A DNA stretch of 64,000 bases from JADZFO01 sp964512635 (GTDB lineage: Bacteria > 4484-113 > JAFGCY01). The first letter of the stretch is position 1, and every line of letters starts with the position of its first letter. Under the pieces are notes generated by a model. That model was not told the origin of the DNA and ran no database searches. It saw nothing but the letters and a program-made list of their open reading frames with translations. The position numbers and the translations under genes were made by a program. The DNA is taken from assembly GCA_964512635.1 (NCBI GenBank), contig CAZEJB010000004.1, forward strand, positions 62,001-126,000, read 5' to 3'. Shown here piece by piece: positions 45,560-52,137 of this stretch.

Positions 45560-47085
45560 ACATTGCTCCAGTCGCCCATGCTCTGCCAGGGAGAAAGCAG
45601 GGCAGCGGGAGTTTCCGCGTTTGCACTCCCTCTTCCGGCGGAGGACTGTGGCGATGCAGCTGCGACGGCAGCAGCCAGCCAGACGCGGTCGCCCGGCGGC
45701 CTTGAGCTCCAGCCTTCAAGGTGCTCCGAGATAAAGCTGGTGCTCAGCTCACCAGCCTGGAAAGCCGGGTGCGCGAGAATCGCCTGGAGGTATTCCGAGT
45801 TAGTGGTCAGTCCCAGGACAGCGTAATCACGAAGGGCCTGGCTGGCACGCTGAATTGCAGTGTTGCGGTCCTGGCCGTGAACAATCAGCTTCGACAGAAG
45901 TGGGTCATAGTCGCTGCCAACCTCCCAGCCTTCGAACAATGCAGTGTCCACCCGCACTCCGGGGCTTTGCGGCTCGCGATAAAGCCCTACGCGGCCGACC
46001 TGTGGCAGGAAGTTCTCTGCCGGGTCCTCGGCGCAGAGCCGGCATTCTATTGCGTGCCCGCGAGGGACGAGATCTTCCTGGCGCAGGGAGAGTTCCTCAC
46101 CGGCGGCAATGCGCAGCTGCCAATGGACAAGGTCGACGCCATAAGCCAGTTCGGTGACCGGGTGTTCGACCTGCAGGCGCGTGTTCATCTCAAGGAAGTA
46201 GTAGTGCTGGCCGAGGGCATCCTGGCCCAGGATGAACTCCACTGTGCCAGCGCCCTCGTAGCCAACCGCGCGGGCAAGCGCCACGGCATCAGCGCCCATC
46301 CGTGTACGCAGCTCGGGGCCAACGGAGCTGCTGGGGGCCTCTTCGATGATCTTCTGGTAACGGCGCTGAATCGAGCATTCCCTTTCACCAAGGTGGACTA
46401 TCTGGCCGTGCTTGTCAGCCAGGAGCTGAATCTCGATGTGGCGTGGCCGGGTGATGAACTTCTCCAGATAGACCGCAGGGTTTCCAAAGGCGGCCTGGGC
46501 CTCGCGCCGTGCTGCGGCTAGAGCCTCATCAAGGCGTTCCGGGACCTCCACCAGGCGCATGCCTTTGCCGCCGCCTCCTGCGCTGGCCTTTACCAGAAGG
46601 GGATAGCCGAGCGTCGCACCAGCCTCGAGCAGCATGCTGACTGCTTCTTCTGCAGATGCATCGGCTGGCAGTTCATATCCTGGAACCACTGGCACCCCGG
46701 CGGCCTGCGCGGTAGCGCGAGACTCAACCTTGAGCCCCATCCCTCGGATAGCCGCTGGCGGCGGGCCGATCCAGGCCAGGCCTGCATCGATTACCGCCTG
46801 GGCGAAGGCGTCGTTTTCGGACAGAAAGCCATAGCCCGGGTGGACACTGTCGCAGCCAGTCTCCGCTGCCACTGCCAGCAGCTTGTCGCCGCAGAGGTAG
46901 CTTTCGCGTGGTGGAGCCGGACCGATCAGGCGCGACTGGTCGGCCAGACGTACATGCAGGGCACGGGCGTCCGGCTCGCTATAGACCGCCACAGTGGCAA
47001 TGCCGAGTTCGCGGCAGGCGCGGATAATCCGCACCGCGATCTCACCACGATTGGCGATTAGAACGCGTGTAAGCTTCGGGCTGAT
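45556..47085 (-). CDS. accC: Biotin carboxylase subunit of an acyl-CoA carboxylase (ATC start)
   Basis: A 509-residue ATP-grasp enzyme that carboxylates biotin. Motifs: VLIANRGEIAVRIIRAC, DSVHPGYGFLSEN, ASAGGGGKGMRLV (ATP loop), EKFITRPRHIEIQ, LEMNTRLQVEHPVTE and ECRLCAEDP. The conserved VLIANRGEIA lies upstream of the first standard start (GTG 47034). Going upstream there is no ATG, GTG or TTG before the promoter; ATC 47085 stands exactly 6 bases after TACAAT, the position where other genes here have their start codon. ATC is thus the likely start. It is cotranscribed with the biotin carrier gene. Confidence 0.92.
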   Translation of the reverse strand: MSPKLTRVLIANRGEIAVRIIRACRELGIATVAVYSEPDARALHVRLADQSRLIGPAPPRESYLCGDKLLAVAAETGCDSVHPGYGFLSENDAFAQAVIDAGLAWIGPPPAAIRGMGLKVESRATAQAAGVPVVPGYELPADASAEEAVSMLLEAGATLGYPLLVKASAGGGGKGMRLVEVPERLDEALAAARREAQAAFGNPAVYLEKFITRPRHIEIQLLADKHGQIVHLGERECSIQRRYQKIIEEAPSSSVGPELRTRMGADAVALARAVGYEGAGTVEFILGQDALGQHYYFLEMNTRLQVEHPVTELAYGVDLVHWQLRIAAGEELSLRQEDLVPRGHAIECRLCAEDPAENFLPQVGRVGLYREPQSPGVRVDTALFEGWEVGSDYDPLLSKLIVHGQDRNTAIQRASQALRDYAVLGLTTNSEYLQAILAHPAFQAGELSTSFISEHLEGWSSRPPGDRVWLAAAVAAASPQSSAGRGSANAETPAALLSPWQSMGDWSNV

Positions 47086-47091
47086 GTGGGT

Positions 47092-47097
47092 ATTGTA
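47092..47097 (-). promoter_or_regulatory. -10 box (TACAAT) of accC
   Basis: TACAAT stands 6 nt before the presumed ATC start at 47085. Confidence 0.6.
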
Positions 47098-47103
47098 AGT
47101 CGG

Positions 47104-47120
47104 GGACGCCGGCGGCGTCC
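47104..47120. repeat. Short palindrome GGACGCC/GGCGTCC
   Basis: Seven-base arms with a GGC loop, upstream of the accC promoter. It resembles the palindromes at 244-455 in size and style. Confidence 0.5.
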
Positions 47121-47157
47121 GACCAGAGGTGGGAAATCAAGCTGACCAGGTATTAGC

Positions 47158-47220
47158 CCCTGCGCGCGTGAACGGATGTATTTTCTGCCCAAGTGATGCT
47201 CTCCGTCCAAACGCGCAGGG
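47158..47220. repeat. Long imperfect hairpin in the accC/tRNA-Met gap
   Basis: Outer arms CCCTGCGCG and CGCGCAGGG (9 bases, perfect) enclose inner arms ACGGA and TCCGT. It lies in a gap of about 270 bases with no gene. It could be a structured RNA or a dispersed repeat; there is no T tract. Confidence 0.4.
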
Positions 47221-47357
47221 ACCACCTCTCCGCACGGCCGGGCGCCGTCGCGTCCCTGCCACTGCAATTCAAGACGTGTGAAGTTTAGGGCCTGTTACAA
47301 GAACCGAAGGCCAAATTGGGGAGTTTGCCGCTGCAGCACTGGGCTGGCGGCGGTTGC

Positions 47358-47433
47358 TGGTGGGCCCGGCAGGATTCGAACCCGCGACCAAGAGATTATG
47401 AGTCTCCTGCTCTAACCGCTGAGCTACAGGCCC
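47358..47433 (-). tRNA. tRNA-Met (anticodon CAT)
   Basis: Cloverleaf on the minus strand: acceptor GGGCCTG/CGGGCCC with a G-T pair, D arm AGCTCAGCGGTTAGAGC, anticodon loop CTCATAA (anticodon CAT), T arm GCGGG-TTCGAAT-CCTGC, A plus encoded CCA. The paired first base and normal D arm point to the elongator form. A lysidine-modified Ile tRNA cannot be excluded from the anticodon alone. Confidence 0.93.
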
Positions 47434-47444
47434 CCGCAGATAAG

Positions 47445-47450
47445 TCTATA
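47445..47450 (-). promoter_or_regulatory. -10 box (TATAGA) of tRNA-Met
   Basis: TATAGA ends 11 nt before the tRNA 5' end. Confidence 0.5.
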
Positions 47451-47503
47451 ACAGTGCTGTGCCCCAGGTGATTGGAGCTGCTTCAGGGATCGGGCAGAGT
47501 TTG

Positions 47504-48106
47504 CTATTTGCCGGAATCTGCTCCGGGTTCAGCATCCGCCTCATCCTTGGCATCGCTGTTCTTGCTCTTCCCGCCCTTGGCCTTACGTGAAGTGGCCTTC
47601 TCCCTTTCCGCCTCATGCTGCTTTTCGAACTCAACCATCGGCGGCGGTGCAAGAGTGGCGGGGAAGGCGCCATAAGCGCTTATCTCGGCCTCTGAACCGG
47701 AATAGATGTACCAGTTCAGGCCGACTTTGACCCAGCGCAGTGGCTGCTGCACTGCAAAGGCGTCGCCAAGCGCAGGATCAACCACGCTCCAGGCGAATTT
47801 GTCCTCGCTTGTGATCAGGACATTCCTGCCATGAGCCAATGGGTAGCGAGTGTTGGGCTTGGTCGCCTTGCGTCGCGATTCATCCAGCTGTCGCAGGTCG
47901 TCGCGGCTGAATTTCTTCTTGTATGCCGGGCTAAGGTAAGACGAGTAGGCCTGTTTCGGGTAGCGGCCAATCAGGTAGTTGTAATACTGCGCGGCCCGGC
48001 CTTCGAGCCCACCGACGACCCCGCAGGAGCCCAGCAGCAGCAGGCCGGCCAGCAGGGCCAGGCAGAAACACACGCGGATCGCTGACAGCAGGCGTAGCTT
48101 GCTCAC
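47504..48106 (-). CDS. Small lipoprotein of unknown function
   Basis: A 200-residue lipoprotein (signal with LALLAGLLLLGSC, lipobox LGSC). The domain between about 40 and 160 (YYNYLIGRYPKQAYSSYLSPAYKKKF ... LRWVKVGLNWYIYSG) looks like an NTF2-like cone, and the tail is highly charged (Lys/Glu/Asp). GTG is chosen because TATAAT stands 6 bases upstream; seven further codons upstream overlap the -10 box. The function is unknown. Confidence 0.75.
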   Translation of the reverse strand: MSKLRLLSAIRVCFCLALLAGLLLLGSCGVVGGLEGRAAQYYNYLIGRYPKQAYSSYLSPAYKKKFSRDDLRQLDESRRKATKPNTRYPLAHGRNVLITSEDKFAWSVVDPALGDAFAVQQPLRWVKVGLNWYIYSGSEAEISAYGAFPATLAPPPMVEFEKQHEAEREKATSRKAKGGKSKNSDAKDEADAEPGADSGK

Positions 48107-48112
48107 GGCCTC

Positions 48113-48118
48113 ATTATA
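48113..48118 (-). promoter_or_regulatory. -10 box (TATAAT) of the small lipoprotein gene, leaderless
   Basis: A perfect TATAAT stands 6 nt before GTG 48106. Confidence 0.65.
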
Positions 48119-48151
48119 TCCACACAAGTGAATATCGACGCACGGCAGGCC

Positions 48152-48673
48152 TCAGTGACCGCCGATGGCCTTCTGTTCGATCATCCATTGAATGGCCTGG
48201 CTGCCGCTCAGCACGGCGATAGTAACAAGTGCCGCGGCGATGATCTGCCCGATGACGACCGCCATCAGGTAGTGCCGCAGGTTGATGCCAAGCAGATAAG
48301 CACCAATGGTAGCGGTGTAGAGTCCGCTGCCAGGTCCGGGAATGGCGACCAGAATCAGAAGTCCCCAATGACCCCAGCGCTCCATAGGCTTGTGGAGCTT
48401 CTCTCTCACTTTTGCTTCATACCAGTCCCAGAGCCTGGCAAACCACCGCATCCGGCGCAGGAGGTTGACACCGGCGCTCATAAAGAGATATGCGAGGGGC
48501 GAAACAAGCCAGTTTGTCAGCAGAGCGACTGTGACCACGGCCCAGGGTTGGAGCTTGGTGGCCAGCAGTCCATATGGGATGGACGCACTGAGTTCCAGAG
48601 TGGGCGTGATACTGAGCAGTGCGATGCGCAGCACGGGGGGAATGCTCTCGAGCCAGCTGAAAAATGCCTCCAA
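48152..48673 (-). CDS. Small multidrug-export family membrane protein (COG2426)
   Basis: A 173-residue integral membrane protein with four to five hydrophobic helices. TPTLELSASIPYGL near the N-terminus and VAIPGPGSGLYTATIGAYLLG in the second half are the conserved motifs of the putative small multi-drug export family (PF06695). The transport role is by family name only. Start is TTG, with TACAAT 8 bases upstream. Confidence 0.87.
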   Translation of the reverse strand: MEAFFSWLESIPPVLRIALLSITPTLELSASIPYGLLATKLQPWAVVTVALLTNWLVSPLAYLFMSAGVNLLRRMRWFARLWDWYEAKVREKLHKPMERWGHWGLLILVAIPGPGSGLYTATIGAYLLGINLRHYLMAVVIGQIIAAALVTIAVLSGSQAIQWMIEQKAIGGH

Positions 48674-48681
48674 GGGCCGGG

Positions 48682-48687
48682 ATTGTA
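48682..48687 (-). promoter_or_regulatory. -10 box (TACAAT) of the small export protein gene, leaderless
   Basis: TACAAT stands 8 nt before TTG 48673. Confidence 0.5.
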
Positions 48688-48747
48688 ACAGAAAGGCCGG
48701 CAGATGAAGGACTCACCTGCCGGCCATCGAAGGCTCTGTTCTGCTGC

Positions 48748-49389
48748 CTAGGCAGCGTTTGGCAGCTGGGAGTACTCGGCAGGGGCCTCATAGTCCAGCA
48801 ACTCAACCCGCCCGGTCTCAAGGTAGTAGTAGGCTCCAACCACCTTGATCGTCCCATGGCTCACCATGTGGGCCAGGATCGGCTCGCTTTCCCGCAGGCG
48901 GGTGACAACCTGACGCACGTTCTCGCGCACCGCGTTCTCAACCGGATCTCCCGGCTGGCCGCTGGTAGCCTTGACCGCGGGGCGGATGTGTTCTACCAGG
49001 CTGAGAATGTGGCCCGGTGCTCCGCCGCTCTGGCAGGCCGCACCAACCGCTCCGCAGCGCTCGTGCCCCATCACCACAATCACACTGGAGCCCAGGTGTT
49101 CGACAGCATATTCCAGGCTGCCGATCACCGCGCTGTCGGCGATGTTTCCTGCGACGCGGCAGACAAACAGGTCGCCAAGTCGGCAGTCGAACACTTCGCT
49201 GAGCATGATCCGCGAATCGGAGCAGCTCAGGACGGCTGCGAAGGGATGCTGCTCGTAGGCAGTGGCCGATCTGCGGTCCTGGTCATTTCCGCTGCGGCGC
49301 ACCTTGCCGTCGCGATAGCGCTGGTTGCCGGTCATCAGGTGGTTGATGACGAAATCAGGGTTGCTGGGTTCCCACTTGCGGTTGCTCAT
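48748..49389 (-). CDS. Beta-class carbonic anhydrase
   Basis: A 213-residue enzyme interconverting CO2 and bicarbonate. Zinc ligands and catalytic dyad are present: SCSDSR (Cys plus Asp-Arg) and MGHERCGAV (His and Cys). AGNIADSAVIGSLEYAVEHLG is the usual core. The ATG before SNRKWE is chosen: AGGAG lies about 8 bases upstream; the 69 upstream codons are antisense-like reading of the chemoreceptor 3' end. It starts 11 bases after the chemoreceptor stop and is surely cotranscribed with it. Confidence 0.94.
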   Translation of the reverse strand: MSNRKWEPSNPDFVINHLMTGNQRYRDGKVRRSGNDQDRRSATAYEQHPFAAVLSCSDSRIMLSEVFDCRLGDLFVCRVAGNIADSAVIGSLEYAVEHLGSSVIVVMGHERCGAVGAACQSGGAPGHILSLVEHIRPAVKATSGQPGDPVENAVRENVRQVVTRLRESEPILAHMVSHGTIKVVGAYYYLETGRVELLDYEAPAEYSQLPNAA

Positions 49390-49399
49390 TGGCTGGCTC

Positions 49400-51280
49400 C
49401 TAGACCTTGAACTTGGACACGATTTCCTGGAGCTCAGTGCTGAGCTTGGCGAGGCTGGAGGCACTGCCGGCGATCTCTTCCGTGCTCGCCGTCTGTTCCT
49501 CCATGGCGCTGCTGACTTCCTCCGAGGCTGCGGCGTTCTGTTCAGCGACCGCAGCCACAGCCTGCATCGAGTTAACGACTTCAGAGGTGCTGGCATTGAT
49601 CTGCTCAGCGGCGGCGCTGATGCTCTGGACCTTTTCGCTCAGGGCTTCGACGCCCTTCACGATTTCACCAAGCACCCGCGAGGCCTGAGTGACAGTCTGA
49701 GCGCCGGCTGTAACCTCCTGGTCGCTCTTTTCCATCGCGGCCAGGGCAGCCTGCATCTCGGACTCGATGCCCTTGACCAGGTTAGTGATGCTGCCGGCAG
49801 CGGAGTTGCTTTCCTCGGCCAGCTTGCGCACTTCCTCGGCGACAACCGCGAATCCGCGGCCGGCCTCACCGGCGCGAGCAGCCTCGATAGCCGCGTTAAG
49901 GGCCAGCAGGTTGGTCTGGTCGGCGATGCCAGTGATGATGCTGATGAAGTCTCCAATCTGCTTGGTCTTGGTACCCAGCGATTCGACCACCTGAGCAGTC
50001 TGCTGAACGCTTCCGGCTGCGTGATTGATGATGTCCATCGCCTCATCGGCGCTGCGCTTGCCATCGGTGCCGTGGGTGGCCGCCTGGGTGGCGTAGGCTG
50101 CGACCTCTTCAATATCGCGGCTGACCATCTCGATCGCCTGGGCGTTCTGGCGCAGGTTTTCCTGAGCCATAACTACGTTCGATGTGGTGTCCTGGCTGCC
50201 GCGGGCGACTTCCTGAACTGTATAGCTGACAGACTGAGCAGCCTTGCCGGTCTCTTCGGCACTGGCCGAAAGCTCCTGGCTGGCAGCTGCCACATGGGTT
50301 GCCGCTTCTCCGACCTGCTGGATCAGGCGCTTGGTGTTGTTCTTCATCTCAATGAAGGCTTCAGTCATGACACCAATCTCGTCCTGGGCCTTGTTGTGAG
50401 GCAGGATTATGCTGAAGTCACCCATGCTCATTGTGTGGGCCGCGCCGCTGAGCATACGCAGCGGCTTGCCAATCATCATGCCGATGCCGATGCTGAGCAA
50501 AAGGACAAAGGCTATGACAATCCCGGAGGCAGTCATAAAGGAACCCTTGTTGGCCTCATTTACAGCGGTCGTGATTGTGTGAGCTTCCTGAATGACCTCA
50601 AATGCTCCGTGAGCCATGCCGGGCTTCCAGTTTTCCATCTGGTAGCCAAGCGGGTCCTTCCCGTCGCCAGTCTTGGAGGTTGCAGGATCACCGTGGCATA
50701 ACATACATTCCTGGGTCAACACAACTGCACGTGCAAAGCGCAGCTTGCCGTCCTTACCGCCCTTATAGCCAGGGATGGCCTTCCCCTTCAGCCAGGTGCC
50801 ATCAGCCGGGACGGTTTCGTACAGAACGCCTTCCTGTGCAAAAACGGAAGCGTTCTCCTTCCCCTGCTTGTTAACCTGCTCCTCGAGGTATGCCAGCATG
50901 GCTTTCTCGGTTTCGTCAGGTTCGTTGTCCGGGTTGCGCGGGTCGTTGGCAGGAACCTTGAACTCGTAACCCGACTCTTCGGCCTTGGTCTGGCCGACAG
51001 TCCAGCCGGCAACAACCGGAACCGTCCAGTAGTAGCGGTCAAGGATGCTGTCTTTGGTTGCCAGCAACTCTTCTTCCTTGAATACGTCATGTTTGCCGCG
51101 CAGTTCGGCAACATAGTTGCGAGCGTTCTCAGCTTCCTGCGTAATGGCAACACCCTTGGCGACCACCTGATTGCAGATGCGCCGACGGACGCCACTTGCG
51201 CTGATAAACGCGTTGACGGCAAATGCAATGACGACCATCACGCAAACGGCGATGATGATCTTCGCTCCTACGCTCTTCAT
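49400..51280 (-). CDS. Methyl-accepting chemotaxis protein with haem-c type periplasmic sensor
   Basis: A 626-residue transducer: membrane segment at about 7-28, periplasmic region with a Tll0287-like (DUF3365) sensor carrying the haem-binding motif CMLCHG near residue 193, second membrane segment about 255-278, HAMP, then the long methyl-accepting coiled coil with the hairpin tip around GIADQTNLLALNAAIEAARAG. Tll0287-like haem sensors are thought to sense redox or gas ligands. AGGAG precedes the ATG by 6 bases. The downstream carbonic anhydrase shares the transcript, hinting at CO2/redox sensing (inference). No other che genes are nearby. Confidence 0.92.
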   Translation of the reverse strand: MKSVGAKIIIAVCVMVVIAFAVNAFISASGVRRRICNQVVAKGVAITQEAENARNYVAELRGKHDVFKEEELLATKDSILDRYYWTVPVVAGWTVGQTKAEESGYEFKVPANDPRNPDNEPDETEKAMLAYLEEQVNKQGKENASVFAQEGVLYETVPADGTWLKGKAIPGYKGGKDGKLRFARAVVLTQECMLCHGDPATSKTGDGKDPLGYQMENWKPGMAHGAFEVIQEAHTITTAVNEANKGSFMTASGIVIAFVLLLSIGIGMMIGKPLRMLSGAAHTMSMGDFSIILPHNKAQDEIGVMTEAFIEMKNNTKRLIQQVGEAATHVAAASQELSASAEETGKAAQSVSYTVQEVARGSQDTTSNVVMAQENLRQNAQAIEMVSRDIEEVAAYATQAATHGTDGKRSADEAMDIINHAAGSVQQTAQVVESLGTKTKQIGDFISIITGIADQTNLLALNAAIEAARAGEAGRGFAVVAEEVRKLAEESNSAAGSITNLVKGIESEMQAALAAMEKSDQEVTAGAQTVTQASRVLGEIVKGVEALSEKVQSISAAAEQINASTSEVVNSMQAVAAVAEQNAAASEEVSSAMEEQTASTEEIAGSASSLAKLSTELQEIVSKFKV

Positions 51281-51527
51281 TCCTGTCTCCTACGCGGACG
51301 ACGAAAGTAATCTCGCTACAGTTATCGGCTTTGGTTTAGTTGCACTGGAACCAAGTAGACGCTGTGACAAAAATTTTCCTTTTGGCGACAGCTGGCTGCT
51401 ATTGGGCCAAGCACGCGAAGCCCATGTTCGGGGAGAGGTGACCCTTAGTCGGCGGCGCACGGAGGAGCAAGCTCCCTGCAAAGAGCTACGACGAGCTAAC
51501 AGGTGTGGCCTGGCCTTGCATTAAGGC

Positions 51528-52070
51528 CTAATCCGTAACAAGTCCAGTAAAAATCAGGTCGCTGCGCGAAGGCGGCTCAGTTCCCCGGCTGCGCAGAAGG
51601 TGCGCTACTCCGCCCAGATGCCAGACGCAGTGCGTGGCTGCATGAGTCAGCGCCAAGGCTGTACTTACCTTGAGTATCCCGGCTGAACGCGTCTTGAACT
51701 CGATGATCCGGGGCCAGTCACTGACCGAAACTGAGCTGCAGACTTCGCGATGACGCATCAGGCAGGCCCAGGCATGCGTGCTTAAGGCCGACCAGTCCTC
51801 GATGCTCACCCCGACGTCGTCTATTGGGTCAGCACCGGCAACCTGATCCGAATAGCGATGCAGCGGCGTGAAGGCGTGGCGCATGAAGCTGCCGATCTGA
51901 GGGAAGGCGGGGTTTCCACTTTCTATACGCAGCCAGGATTGATCCCGGGGTGTGGCCCACGCATCCCATCCGGCCAGTTGGTATTCAAGCCAGCCGGATA
52001 GTGCGGGAAGATGATCACCCGTAACCAGAGCCGGATGTGCAGGTGGGACACTGTTCTGTGCGAGGTCCAT
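51528..52070 (-). CDS. DinB-like four-helix protein
   Basis: A 180-residue protein of the DinB/YfiT metal-binding fold. Helix-bundle pattern with possible metal His residues in MRHAFTPLHR and THAATHCVWHLGGVAHLLRSRG; the last segment with PPSRSDLIFTGL is the typical ending. Members include mycothiol or bacillithiol transferases, but many are uncharacterised. TAAAAT lies 6 bases before the ATG. Confidence 0.8.
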   Translation of the reverse strand: MDLAQNSVPPAHPALVTGDHLPALSGWLEYQLAGWDAWATPRDQSWLRIESGNPAFPQIGSFMRHAFTPLHRYSDQVAGADPIDDVGVSIEDWSALSTHAWACLMRHREVCSSVSVSDWPRIIEFKTRSAGILKVSTALALTHAATHCVWHLGGVAHLLRSRGTEPPSRSDLIFTGLVTD

Positions 52071-52076
52071 AGTTGA

Positions 52077-52082
52077 ATTTTA
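52077..52082 (-). promoter_or_regulatory. -10 box (TAAAAT) of the DinB-like gene, leaderless
   Basis: TAAAAT stands 6 nt before ATG 52070. Confidence 0.5.
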
Positions 52083-52137
52083 CTCTTGGGCGGGCATTTA
52101 TCAAGCTGTCCTGGCAGATAAACAGTGAGGAAGCAGC

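Noticed and set aside
49325..50701. 458-codon frame antisense to the chemoreceptor
   Set aside because: Shadow of the heptad-rich signalling domain; no family pattern.
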